Assembly (NCBI GenBank): GCA_046154185.1
Contig: JBJXGE010000084.1
Span: 1 to 64,000 of the forward strand
Length of the DNA: 64,000 bases
Reading direction: 5' to 3'
Source of the DNA: JBJXGE01 sp046154185
GTDB taxonomy: Bacteria > Planctomycetota > UBA8108 > UBA1146 > JAJFFE01
Position numbers and translations under genes: made by a program. Shown here in pieces: positions 1 through 8,554 of the stretch; positions within the stretch are counted from its first letter, which is position 1, and each line of letters starts with the position of its first letter. The notes beneath the pieces were generated by a model. It ran no database searches. It was not told the origin of the DNA and saw only the letters and a list, made by a program, of their open reading frames with translations.

Positions 1-27
1 ATGGAGTCGGTGCGCCTCGCGACGTCC

Positions 28-98
28 GAATCTGAGAGGGCCTGAAAGGCCCGACGGGATATAGCCCGGGGTTGGCCGGTCTGCCGGCCTACCCCGGG
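28..98 (+). repeat. 71-bp palindromic repeat, copy 1
   Basis: Identical over 71 bp to 941-1011. It contains the short hairpin GGGCCTGAAAGGCCC and a longer one with arms CCCGGGGT and ACCCCGGG. An inverted, diverged copy lies at about 573-659. No plausible gene is visible from 1 to 1224; open frames there are by-products of repeated GC-rich DNA. Confidence 0.85.
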
Positions 99-164
99 TA
101 ACGAGTAGGAGAGAGATCCGGCCTGCAGGGCCGGCGGAGATAGCATGAGGGCTGTATCCCGACG

Positions 165-360
165 GGCCTTGCAGGCCCGCAGATCGGATCGGTTCTCTTC
201 GATCACGGCATCTCATCGCGAAGTCCACGCGATGCGACAGCATTCGATTGGCGACGACTTCGGACAACTCGATTAGCCATCGCCCATCGGTAGGCCGTTC
301 GCCTCGCCATCGACATCGCGCATGCGGCGCACTATCGGCGCGAGACGAAGATTCTCCTCC
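165..360 (+). repeat. ~196-bp tandem repeat unit, copy 1
   Basis: First of three copies of a unit that begins with the palindrome GGCCTTGCAGGCC and ends in TCCTCC just before the next palindrome. It abuts copy 2 directly. Differences between copies are scattered substitutions with no reading-frame bias, which argues against coding. Confidence 0.85.
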
Positions 361-555
361 GGCCTTGCAGGCCCTCAGATTGGATCGGCTCTTTTCGATC
401 ACGGCATCGCATCGCGACGTCCACGCGATGCGACAGCACTCAATTGGCGACGACTTCGGACAACTCGATTAGCCATCGCCCATCGGTAGGCCGTTCGCCT
501 CGCCATCGACATCGCGCATGCGGCGCACTATCGGCGCGAGACGAGGATTCCCTCC
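361..555 (+). repeat. ~196-bp tandem repeat unit, copy 2
   Basis: Second copy, directly adjoining copy 1. It is separated from copy 3 by about 82 bp that belong largely to an inverted, diverged version of the 71-bp element. Confidence 0.85.
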
Positions 556-572
556 GGCCTTGCAGGCCGGAA

Positions 573-659
573 CCCGGGGTAGACCGGCCGGGCCGGCGGA
601 CCGACCCTGCCGGTCAACCCCGGGCTATAACCCGACGGGCCTTGCAGGCCCTCAGATTG
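573..659 (-). repeat. inverted diverged copy of the 71-bp element
   Basis: Read on the minus strand this matches the element at 28-98 and 941-1011 (same order of CAGATT end, GGCC palindrome, CCCGGGG arm and closing CCCCGGG), with an expanded GC-rich middle. It overlaps the start of the third tandem unit, so the two repeat families are mosaics of shared blocks. Confidence 0.65.
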
Positions 660-832
660 GATCGGCTCTTTTCGATCACGGCATTGCATCGCGAGGTCCA
701 CGCGATGTGACAGCACTCAATTGGCGACGACTTCGGACAACTCGATTTGCCTTCGCCGATCGCTTGTCTGTTCGCCTCGCCATCGACATCGCGCACGCGG
801 CGCATTATCGGCGCGACACGAGGATTCCCTCC
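638..832 (+). repeat. ~196-bp tandem repeat unit, copy 3
   Basis: Third and most diverged copy of the unit at 165-360 and 361-555. Substitutions are concentrated in its middle part. No transposase or terminal duplication is seen. Confidence 0.8.
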
Positions 833-940
833 GGCCTCGCAGGCCGGAACGCCTCCTTACCCTGACCCCATGCGCGTTGTCGGCGGCCGTCTTCGAATGC
901 AGGCGCGACGACTCCGTTGCGAAAATGGATTCGCGCTTTC

Positions 941-1011
941 GAATCTGAGAGGGCCTGAAAGGCCCGACGGGATATAGCCCGGGGTTGGCCGGTCTGCCGG
1001 CCTACCCCGGG
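941..1011 (+). repeat. 71-bp palindromic repeat, copy 2
   Basis: Exact 71-bp match to 28-98 in direct orientation. The two copies bracket the tandem units. The remaining DNA up to 1224, where the first gene ends, holds a further GGCCGGCAGGGCCGG-type palindrome near 1070-1090 and nothing else I recognise. Confidence 0.85.
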
Positions 1012-1224
1012 AGATGTCGGGTTGGCCGGCCCCGCAGCGTCCCCCGGGGTCACGATTAAGAAGAAGGGTACGGCCGGCAGGGCCGGCGGAGTTACCGCGA
1101 GTTTCGATGGCTGACCGAATCCGCGAGAATCTCAAACGCCTCCGGTCTCTGGAGCCGACCGGACTTTCGAGTTCGACCGAACTGCGCACTCTCCTCTGGT
1201 GAATCACGGCGGCGACGATACGCG

Positions 1225-1983
1225 CTACGACTTCTTGAGCGTGCGTTGCAGATAGCCGCGCATGGCTTCGCGCACGGGTTCGGATCCCCACAGGTGATCG
1301 ACTTCTCGATCAAACGATTCACCCAAGGCGCGATATGCCTCGCAGACCGGCGCGCGCAATTGGCGCTTGGTGATGGCGAAAGTCGCTGCCGGAATGCCGG
1401 CCAATTCGCGCGCGCGTGCGATGGCGCGCTCGCGCAGCTCCGCGCTCGGCACCCGTTCGTCGACGATGCCGAAGCGTTCGAGCTGCTCGCCCTCGAAAGT
1501 CTCGCCACGATAAATCATGCGCGCAAACTGCGCGGGCGGCAGTACGCCGCGCAGTATCTCGAGCGCGATCGCGGGGAATGGCACGCCAACCCGCAGTTCC
1601 GGCACGCCGACACGGCCGCCGCCTTCCGCCATCATTCGGTAATCGCAAGCAAGCAAGAGCAAGGCGCCGCCCGCGATTGCGTGGCCATTCGCTGCCGCGA
1701 CGACCGGTTTCTCGAGCGTGAAAAGCGCGTGCAGCGCGCGTCGCAGCGCCGGCAAGAAGCGCGACAAGTACTCGGCGCCACCGTCGCTGACACGAAACAA
1801 ATCGACACCAGCGCAAAAAATCGCGTCGCGACCTGTCAACACCGCCGCCCGGATGCCCGGGTCGCGCAGGTGATCGATCGCCTGCTCTAATGACTCGAGC
1901 AGCTCGAGGTCGAGCACGTTCGCTTTGCCGTGCGCGAGTCGCACGATCACGATGCCATCCGCTAAGACTTCACGCTCGATCAT
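1225..1983 (-). CDS. enoyl-CoA hydratase/isomerase (crotonase) family protein
   Basis: A 252-residue crotonase-fold enzyme, the usual length for the family, expected to act on acyl-CoA thioesters in the cytoplasm. Family signatures visible are the oxyanion-hole segments IFCAGVDLF and IAGGALLLLACD and the GVPELRVGVPFP stretch, whose Glu aligns with a catalytic acid of enoyl-CoA hydratases. The second acid is less clear, so hydratase versus isomerase or other crotonase chemistry cannot be decided. I chose the ATG at 1983 because GGGAGAG lies a few bases upstream; a longer frame from 2046 would overlap the preceding gene. It follows the LOG-like gene by about 50 bp on the same strand and may be cotranscribed with it. 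Confidence 0.88.
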   Translation of the reverse strand: MIEREVLADGIVIVRLAHGKANVLDLELLESLEQAIDHLRDPGIRAAVLTGRDAIFCAGVDLFRVSDGGAEYLSRFLPALRRALHALFTLEKPVVAAANGHAIAGGALLLLACDYRMMAEGGGRVGVPELRVGVPFPAIALEILRGVLPPAQFARMIYRGETFEGEQLERFGIVDERVPSAELRERAIARARELAGIPAATFAITKRQLRAPVCEAYRALGESFDREVDHLWGSEPVREAMRGYLQRTLKKS

Positions 1984-2035
1984 CGACTGCTCTCCCGCAT
2001 CTGTATGGCTTGCACCGGTGGGCCCGAACCGCTCC

Positions 2036-3037
2036 TCAAGACTCAAACTCGGCGAAACTCGAGCGCCGGTAAATCGCCAACACCGGATCCGCCGAGTCGT
2101 GCGGCAGCTCGGCGCGGATCCGTGCCTCGGAACGCTCGATGAGTCGCTGATCCTCGGCGCCCAATTCGAGTGCTGCTAAGAGTTCGCTGTAGAAGGCGTC
2201 CTCCGCCGCGACGAGCTCACCGTCCGAGTGCGCGACGATGCGCACTCGCAACGCCACCAAGAATCGATCTTCATAGCGCGTGAGCCGACGACTCAAAGCG
2301 GCGAGGTCGGTTTGCGCGGCGACATCGAGCATCTGCTCGACGTCGCGGAACAAACCTGGGTTTCCGAGCATCTCGCCGAGCAAGTCCCGTTCACCGCTCA
2401 CGGCCACGCCATCCGCTAACGCCATCTTCGCAATCAGCGTCAGCGCCGCTGCCCGCGCGTCTTGTCGATCCGAGTGCGTGCGCAGCAGCGCCATTAAATC
2501 CTCGATGCCCGCCGCGACTTTCCACATCGAACGACAATTCGTCGGCAAGAAGCGGCCGGTGAGCGCATCATCGAGTTGCCGCAAGAGCGGATCATAGTAA
2601 CCGCGCCAGTTCGCGATAATGACGGGATCCTCGATGAGGCCAAGACGTTTGAACGACAGGCACTCAATCAACTCTTCAAGAGTGCCGATCCCACCCGGGA
2701 GCGCGACGAACGCATCCGCGAGCTGCAGCATCTTCTCTTTGCGTTGATACATGCTCTCGACGATGTGTGACTCCGAGACTCCCGTATGGTGCCACTCGCG
2801 CTCCACCATGAAGTTTGGAATCACCCCGACCACGCGACCGCCGGCTTCGAGCGCGCTTTCGGCCAACACTCCCATGAGTCCGAGCGAACCGCCGCCGTAG
2901 ACGACACCGACACCACGCAGAGCGAGCTCGCGCCCGAGCGCGCGTGTCATGTGCACGAAACTAGGATCGCAATCTGGACTCGATGCGCAATAGACGCACA
3001 CGTTGCGAATCGGTCCGAGGTAGCGAGCCTTCAACAC
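2036..3037 (-). CDS. LOG-family (TIGR00730) Rossmann-fold protein with TerB-like C-terminal extension
   Basis: Residues 1 to about 185 match the LOG/TIGR00730 family, which includes cytokinin riboside 5'-monophosphate phosphoribohydrolases and other nucleotide-binding proteins. The nucleotide-binding GGGSLGLMG and the diagnostic PGGIGTLEEL (around residue 112) are both present. Standard members end near 180-200 residues. This one is 333 residues, and about 190-305 form an all-helical, acidic region (ALTLIAKMALADGV, then LRVRIVAHSDGELVAAEDAF) resembling TerB/DjlA-N-like helical domains, with the A-D-G-x-x-x-x-x-E type repeats seen in those domains. The fusion is my reading of the pattern. The protein lacks a signal peptide and should be cytoplasmic. 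The true substrate is unknown. Confidence 0.85.
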   Translation of the reverse strand: MLKARYLGPIRNVCVYCASSPDCDPSFVHMTRALGRELALRGVGVVYGGGSLGLMGVLAESALEAGGRVVGVIPNFMVEREWHHTGVSESHIVESMYQRKEKMLQLADAFVALPGGIGTLEELIECLSFKRLGLIEDPVIIANWRGYYDPLLRQLDDALTGRFLPTNCRSMWKVAAGIEDLMALLRTHSDRQDARAAALTLIAKMALADGVAVSGERDLLGEMLGNPGLFRDVEQMLDVAAQTDLAALSRRLTRYEDRFLVALRVRIVAHSDGELVAAEDAFYSELLAALELGAEDQRLIERSEARIRAELPHDSADPVLAIYRRSSFAEFES

Positions 3038-3370
3038 GTGCGTCTCCGTCCGACGACTGGAATGATCAAGCGCTCAAGACCGCAAATGGTAAATGCGACC
3101 GCCAGACTTGACCGCACATTCTTTGGGGCGCACGACGGGAATAATTGCCGAGTTGGCTGACGATGGTTCGCGCCGCGAGCGAGCGCGCCACCGCCGAGGC
3201 GACGAGCGTGGTCAAGCGCCGCGGCTCTCAATCCCGCAAAGCTGCGCTGACGCTCGGCGTAAGCTCCCGAGCTTGGCTAGCCTCTTGTCCCCATTCAACT
3301 AAGACGGTAGCTTGTGCGCTTGAGAGTCTGGGCTGATCGCACTTCATCGACTACCGGAAACGCTCAACGC
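3038..3370. other. intergenic region between divergent genes
   Basis: 333 bp separate the LOG-like gene (minus) from the FG-GAP/Ig protein (plus). It must hold both promoters, but I can identify no convincing -35/-10 pair, operator, RNA gene or repeat. Confidence 0.5.
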
Positions 3371-6007
3371 ATGGCACGTACTTACATCGCCGCGGTGGCC
3401 CGACGCATCTCGCTTCGTCGGTTGCGCGCGAACCGCGGTCGATCGACCTCCTGGGCGATCGGCTGGGCGATCGGTTGCGCGGCTTTGCTGTTGTCGGCGA
3501 GCGAGCGCGCGACGGCGCAGTGCGAGCTGCCGAAACTCCTCGCGAGCGATGCCGGCGTGCTCGATCAATTCGGTTATGGCGTGTCATTGTTTGGCGACAT
3601 CGCCGTTGTCGGCGCAGCGACCGACCTAAACGGAAGTGATGCGACCGGCTCAGCGACCGTGTTTCGCCGCGTCGCGGACGTTTGGGTGGAGGAACAAAAA
3701 CTCTTGGCGCTCGACGGCGCCGACGCCGACTTTTTCGGCAGCACGGTGGCGTACGCCGGCTTCGACATCGTGATCGGCGCGCCAGGCGCGAACACGGTGG
3801 CCGGCGCGGATGCTGGCGCCATTTACGTCTTTAGATTCGACGGCACCACCTGGCAGCAAGTGCAAAAATTGTTGGCGAATGACGGCGCAGCGAACGTGCG
3901 CCTCGGCCACAGCGTCAGCACGTGGGGCGATTTGATTATCGCCGGCGCGCCGCATGCATTGGTCGCGGGTCAAGTACGCGGCGCGGCCTACGTGTATCGG
4001 CGCTCTGCCGGCGTGTGGTCGCAACAAGTCAAGTTGACGGCAACGGACGGCGCCGAAGGCGATGAGTTGGGCTCCTCGGTCGCGGTCAGCGTCGACCACG
4101 CCGTAATCGGCGCGCGCTTCGACGACGATGCCGGCACGAATTCCGGCTCCGCCTACGTGTTTCGAACTTTTGGATTCACTTGGGTGCAGAACGCAAAGCT
4201 CGTCGCTTTCGATGGCGTAGCGATTGCGGAGTTCGGCGGAGCGGTCGCGATCGACGGGCTCGTTGCAGCGATCGGCGCGCCGCTCGACGACGACTCCGGT
4301 GGCGGCTCGGGCTCCGTCTACATGTATCGCAAGATCGGCAGCGCTTGGACCTTTGAGCAGAAGCTGGTCGCGTTCAACGGCACGAGCCTCGACATTTTCG
4401 GTTACGCCGTCGCGGTGACCGGCTCGGAACTCGTGGTTGGTGCGCCACTCGATAACCAGTTTGGAACCTATTCGGGCTCGGTTTATCTCTTTCGCTTGTT
4501 GGGGCCGACTTGGGAATTCATCCAAAAAGTCGCGGCGAGCGACACGGTCGCGGATGATCGCTTTGGATATGCGGTGGCGGCGAACGGTGTGTCGGTGCTC
4601 ATCGGCTCGGTGCTGAATGACGAAGCGGCGTTGAATGCCGGCGCGGCGTACGTGTTCGACAACGTCGACTGCAACAACGACGCGATTCCCGACGTGTGTC
4701 TCGCGCCAAACCCGATCATCACGCTGGCGCCCGTTGCGGCCGAAGTCTGCGTCGGCGCGTCCGTCGAATTCGAAGTCGCCGGGCAAGGCGTCGCGCCGTA
4801 CAGCTATGAATGGCGCCGCGACGGCGTCGTCATCGCGTCGGCGACGGCGACGGCGAGTATTTTCGCGCTGCGCGAGGCGACGATCGATGATGCCGGCGTG
4901 TACGACGCGATCGTCTACGATCAGTGCGGCGCGGTCATAAGCGATGGCGTCACGCTCACGGTGCTCGCGCCGGCGAGTGTGATCGACGCCCCGACGTCGG
5001 TCGTCACGTGCGAAGGCACGGCCGCGAGCTTCACGGTGCTTGCTGCCGGCGAATTGCCGATTTCGTATCAGTGGCAAAAGGATGGAGTCCCCGTCGTCGA
5101 TGCGACAACCGCTAGCCTCTCGTTCGCGGCCGTGACAGCCGCCGACGCGGGCGTCTATACGGTGATCGTGACGAATAGCTGCGGCGCGGAAACCAGCGCG
5201 CCGGCAAGTCTGACGGTGCTCGCACACGTCCAAATCATCGAAGCGCCGACGGGCGCAGAAGTCTGCGTCGGCGCCGACGTGACCCTGAGCGTTACGGCGA
5301 TCGGGGCGGCGCCGCTGAGTTACACGTGGTTTCACGATGACGTGGCGATCGGCGGTGCGACCGGCGCCACGCTCGAGCTGAGCGACGTCGACCTCGCCGA
5401 CGGCGGCAGTTATCGCGTCGAAGTTGCGAATAGTTGCAACACGGTCGCGAGCAAGCCGGTGACGCTGACGATCGACGAGCCGCCGAGCATCGAAGTCGAG
5501 CCGGTCGGCGCGGCCTTGTGCGCGGGCGCTCCGCTCACGTTGTCGGTGACGGCGAGCGGCACTGCGCCTTTGAGCTACCAATGGCAACGCAACGGTGTCG
5601 ATATCCGCGGTGCGACGAGCGACACGCTCGAGTTTCCGGCGACGGCGGAATCGGACTCGGGCAACTATCAAGTCGTGATCACGAACATCTGCGGGAGCGC
5701 GACGAGCGCAACGGCGGTGCTGGCGATCAACGCCTGCTTCTATCGAGGCGACGCGAACTTCGACGGGTTCTTCAACATCGCGGATCCGATTCGCACACTC
5801 GAATACCTCTTCGACTCGGTGCCGGTGCCCTGCATCCGCGCGCTCGACGCCAATGACAGCGAGGCGATCGACATCGCCGACGCCGTGTACTTGCTCACCA
5901 GCCTGTTTTTGGCCGGACCGTTACCGCCGCCGCCGTTTGCGAGCTGCGGCGTCGATCCGACGCCGGGCGCGCTGACGTGTGTGTCGTTTCCGCCCTGCGC
6001 TCCGTAG
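3371..6007 (+). CDS. secreted FG-GAP propeller / Ig-like / dockerin-type protein
   Basis: 878 residues. A long basic N-terminus leads to a hydrophobic signal segment ending at ATA|Q (about residue 49). Residues ~50-430 hold seven FG-GAP-like blades, each of the form DxFGxxVxxxGxxxxxGAP with a VYxFR strand, so a beta-propeller is likely. From ~445 to 785 there are four Ig-like repeats with spaced Cys and the YxWxxDG / DAGVY pattern. From ~787 to the end comes a dockerin-type pair (RGDANFDGFFNIAD and DANDSEAIDIADA) plus a CGVDPTP...C tail. A GTG at 3314 also opens the frame; I prefer ATG 3371 because the signal peptide follows it. No strong Shine-Dalgarno is visible for either. Likely an exported adhesive or scaffold protein; no enzymatic motif is seen. 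Confidence 0.85.
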   Translation: MARTYIAAVARRISLRRLRANRGRSTSWAIGWAIGCAALLLSASERATAQCELPKLLASDAGVLDQFGYGVSLFGDIAVVGAATDLNGSDATGSATVFRRVADVWVEEQKLLALDGADADFFGSTVAYAGFDIVIGAPGANTVAGADAGAIYVFRFDGTTWQQVQKLLANDGAANVRLGHSVSTWGDLIIAGAPHALVAGQVRGAAYVYRRSAGVWSQQVKLTATDGAEGDELGSSVAVSVDHAVIGARFDDDAGTNSGSAYVFRTFGFTWVQNAKLVAFDGVAIAEFGGAVAIDGLVAAIGAPLDDDSGGGSGSVYMYRKIGSAWTFEQKLVAFNGTSLDIFGYAVAVTGSELVVGAPLDNQFGTYSGSVYLFRLLGPTWEFIQKVAASDTVADDRFGYAVAANGVSVLIGSVLNDEAALNAGAAYVFDNVDCNNDAIPDVCLAPNPIITLAPVAAEVCVGASVEFEVAGQGVAPYSYEWRRDGVVIASATATASIFALREATIDDAGVYDAIVYDQCGAVISDGVTLTVLAPASVIDAPTSVVTCEGTAASFTVLAAGELPISYQWQKDGVPVVDATTASLSFAAVTAADAGVYTVIVTNSCGAETSAPASLTVLAHVQIIEAPTGAEVCVGADVTLSVTAIGAAPLSYTWFHDDVAIGGATGATLELSDVDLADGGSYRVEVANSCNTVASKPVTLTIDEPPSIEVEPVGAALCAGAPLTLSVTASGTAPLSYQWQRNGVDIRGATSDTLEFPATAESDSGNYQVVITNICGSATSATAVLAINACFYRGDANFDGFFNIADPIRTLEYLFDSVPVPCIRALDANDSEAIDIADAVYLLTSLFLAGPLPPPPFASCGVDPTPGALTCVSFPPCAP

Positions 6008-6107
6008 CGCGGTGACCGCAGAGCCGAGTTCGAAGCATTGTCATCGGCTCGTCACGCGTGTGGTAATCGTCTAGCCCGCAATCGCCGGCCTCGATATCGT
6101 CTCGATC

Positions 6108-8066
6108 ATGGTGAAAGCCGCTTCGCGTCCTCGGCGTCCGTCGTTCTGCGCAATTCTGATCGCGTTCACCGCTTGCGCGTCGATTCGCGCGGAAGATGCG
6201 GCGCAGCAGCTCGCGCTAGTCTTCCAGCAGTCGGCCGGCATGCTGAGCTTGCCGAATGAGCCAGCGGCCGCGTGCTACGGCGGAGCGGACATCATCTATG
6301 TCACGAACCCTGCGCTCAGTCAGATCACGGTCATTACGAGTCGCGGTGAATCCGTGCGCGTGTTCGGCAAGCCGGGCGATGGCGCCGCCGAATTTCGGCG
6401 CCCGACCGGACTCGCATTCGCCGCGGAGCGCCTCTATGTCGCCGACACCGGCAACGGACGCGTGCAGGTTTTTTCGAGTAGTGGCGCGTTTCTGTCGACG
6501 ATCGGGCGCCGTGGCACGAGGCCCGGCGAGTTGCGCGCGCCGAGTGGCGTCGCGGTCGCGGCGCATCGCGTCGCCGTCGCCGATACCGGCAATCATCGCG
6601 TGCAGGTCTTCGATCTCGACGGGCGGGTGCTGTTCGTTGCCGGTGGTCACGGCAGTGACACGGGACAACTCATCGCGCCGGCCGATGTCGCGCTCGATGG
6701 CGAAGGTCAGCTCTACGTCGCCGACACGGGGAACGATCGCATCGTGAAGTTCGACGCGCACGGTGCGCACGTTGCCTCGTGGGGCGCGCGCGGGACGGCG
6801 CCCGGATTCTTCCAGCGACCGACCGGTATTCGCGCGCACGCGGGCGCGATCTATGTCGTCGACTCCGCGAACCATCGCGTGCAAGTTTTCGACGTGAATG
6901 GCGCGCACTTGGGCGCGTGGGGCGTGCACTCGATTCGACCGCGCGACGGCGACGGCCGGCTGCATTACCCGGAACGCGTCGACTTCGATCCAGTGGGCGC
7001 GCGCGCGCTCGTGTGCGAGCCGTTCGAGAATCGGCTGCAAGTTTTCCGCGCGCCGGCCGTCGACGCGCCGCCCCCGCCGCTCAGCGTTCCCGGCGGACCG
7101 GTCGAGCTCTCGCACTTCGGTCCGACGGTTTCCGTGCGCGGCTCGCTCTTAGCGCTCGTCGAGTTCGAGGCGGCGAGCGTCAGCATTTATGATTTGCGCC
7201 GGGCGGCGCCGATTCTCATTCACAATATCGGCACGCACGATCGCAAGCTCGGCGGATTCCTCGAGCCGGCCGGTGTGCTGCTCGACAACCAACGCCGGAT
7301 CGTGGTGTGCGAACCCCTCCAGCGCCGATTGCAGATTTTTCAACATGAGTTCGATCCGCAAGGGGACACGCGCTACGTTCCAGATCTGACGCGTCTCGTC
7401 CGCTCCGTCGATTTTGCGGCGCGGCGCGCGCACGACCCCAAGCTCGCGGAACTCGACGTGATCGAGCCGTGGTGCGCGCGGCGCGGAGCCGACGAAAATC
7501 TCTACGTGCTCGATCGTCTGCAGGGCGTGGTCGTGGTCTTCGCGCCCGACTTCTCTTGTCTGCGGTACTTTGGTGGCCGTGAACAAGCGCAGAGTCGCCT
7601 CAATTTGCCGAGCGACTTCGCCTTCAGCGCGGACAACAACACCATCTATATCGCCGACACCGGCAACTCGCGGGTGCAGTTGCACGCGCTCGGCGGCAAA
7701 CCGATGTACTCGTTCCGCGACGCGAGCGATGGCGAACTCGTCGAGCCGACCGGCCTCGCCATCGGCGCCGATGGCTCGTTGTATGTCACGGATCGCGCGA
7801 CCCACCGCTTGTTGCAATTTCGTCAAGACGGGCAGCACCTCCGTTCGTGGGGCGCGATGGCGACGGCGAACGAACGACTCAGCGCCGGCGCGTTCTACAA
7901 GCCCGCGGGCGTCGCGCTGCTCGTGAATGGTGATCTCGCCGTCGTCGATCACGGCAACCATCGTTGTCAGGTGCTCGGGCCGAACGGCGAGTTCCGGTTT
8001 GCATTCGGCGCGCGCCTCTATGTCGCGCCGACACTCACGAAGCCCGCGCTACCGGGTGGACAATGA
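6108..8066 (+). CDS. exported NHL-repeat beta-propeller protein
   Basis: 652 residues with an N-terminal signal sequence ending near ACASIRA. The body is built of NHL repeats with the classic core VADTGNxRVQVF followed by a new DG turn; at least eight blades can be counted (for example around residues 110, 160, 205, 255, 510 and 560), enough for two propellers or one large one. NHL propellers usually bind ligands or act as scaffolds, and some are lyases. No catalytic signature is recognisable here. It is the first gene of a three-gene unit: its stop codon overlaps the next start (ATGA at 8063), implying translational coupling with the small lipoprotein and the di-haem peroxidase. Confidence 0.88.
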   Translation: MVKAASRPRRPSFCAILIAFTACASIRAEDAAQQLALVFQQSAGMLSLPNEPAAACYGGADIIYVTNPALSQITVITSRGESVRVFGKPGDGAAEFRRPTGLAFAAERLYVADTGNGRVQVFSSSGAFLSTIGRRGTRPGELRAPSGVAVAAHRVAVADTGNHRVQVFDLDGRVLFVAGGHGSDTGQLIAPADVALDGEGQLYVADTGNDRIVKFDAHGAHVASWGARGTAPGFFQRPTGIRAHAGAIYVVDSANHRVQVFDVNGAHLGAWGVHSIRPRDGDGRLHYPERVDFDPVGARALVCEPFENRLQVFRAPAVDAPPPPLSVPGGPVELSHFGPTVSVRGSLLALVEFEAASVSIYDLRRAAPILIHNIGTHDRKLGGFLEPAGVLLDNQRRIVVCEPLQRRLQIFQHEFDPQGDTRYVPDLTRLVRSVDFAARRAHDPKLAELDVIEPWCARRGADENLYVLDRLQGVVVVFAPDFSCLRYFGGREQAQSRLNLPSDFAFSADNNTIYIADTGNSRVQLHALGGKPMYSFRDASDGELVEPTGLAIGADGSLYVTDRATHRLLQFRQDGQHLRSWGAMATANERLSAGAFYKPAGVALLVNGDLAVVDHGNHRCQVLGPNGEFRFAFGARLYVAPTLTKPALPGGQ

Positions 8067-8554
8067 ACGCGCGTGCGACGGCTCGTTGTATTCTTGCGAT
8101 CTGCCTGAGCGCCGGGCTCGGCGCGGGATGTCGTTCGAGCGCAGGTAATTCGCCGCCGGATTCCAGCGACCTGCGGAACTCAGAGGCGACTGCGCTCAAA
8201 GCCGCGCCACTCGTTGGCGCAAAGCGCGTGGCGTCCGCCGACGGGACTTTCTGGGTGCACTTCATCCCGCCGCCTAAAAAGTTTCCGTTCAACGAAGCCT
8301 TTGATCTCGAAGTGCGGATCACGAGCGATGAAAAGGGCCAAACGCCGATTGCGGCACACGCACTGGTCGTCGACGCGCGAATGCCGGAGCATCGCCACGG
8401 GATGGTCGTGACGCCGAAGGTGACACGGACAGGCGTCGGCGCGTTCCAGGTCGAGGGGTTGTTACTGCACATGGATGGTTTTTGGGAACTCTACTTTGAT
8501 GTGACGCGCCGTGGCATCACCGATCGCGCGCAACTACGCGTGGATTTGGAATGA
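8063..8554 (+). CDS. FixH/YtkA-like small lipoprotein
   Basis: 163 residues starting at the ATG that overlaps the previous stop. A lipobox (LGAGC) at about residue 20-24 predicts a lipid-anchored protein outside the cytoplasmic membrane. The mature part is a single beta-sandwich-like domain. Its pattern (EVRITSD...DARMPEHRHGM...GLLLHMDGFWELYFDV) resembles FixH/YtkA-like domains, which are often linked to copper or oxidase maturation. The conserved His/Met cluster MPEHRHGM followed by LHMDG could bind a metal; that is inference. It is sandwiched with 4-bp overlaps between the NHL protein and the cytochrome c peroxidase, so a shared redox or metal-handling role is plausible. Confidence 0.75.
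   Translation: MNARATARCILAICLSAGLGAGCRSSAGNSPPDSSDLRNSEATALKAAPLVGAKRVASADGTFWVHFIPPPKKFPFNEAFDLEVRITSDEKGQTPIAAHALVVDARMPEHRHGMVVTPKVTRTGVGAFQVEGLLLHMDGFWELYFDVTRRGITDRAQLRVDLE

Noticed and set aside
248..948. Repeated short ORFs beginning MATTSDNSI
   Set aside because: They arise from the three copies of the tandem DNA unit, shift frame between copies and show no protein-like composition.
3650..5671. 673-codon open frame antisense to the FG-GAP/Ig gene
   Set aside because: Arg/Asp-rich shadow created by strong GC3 bias on the real gene; no motif, start context or ribosome site.
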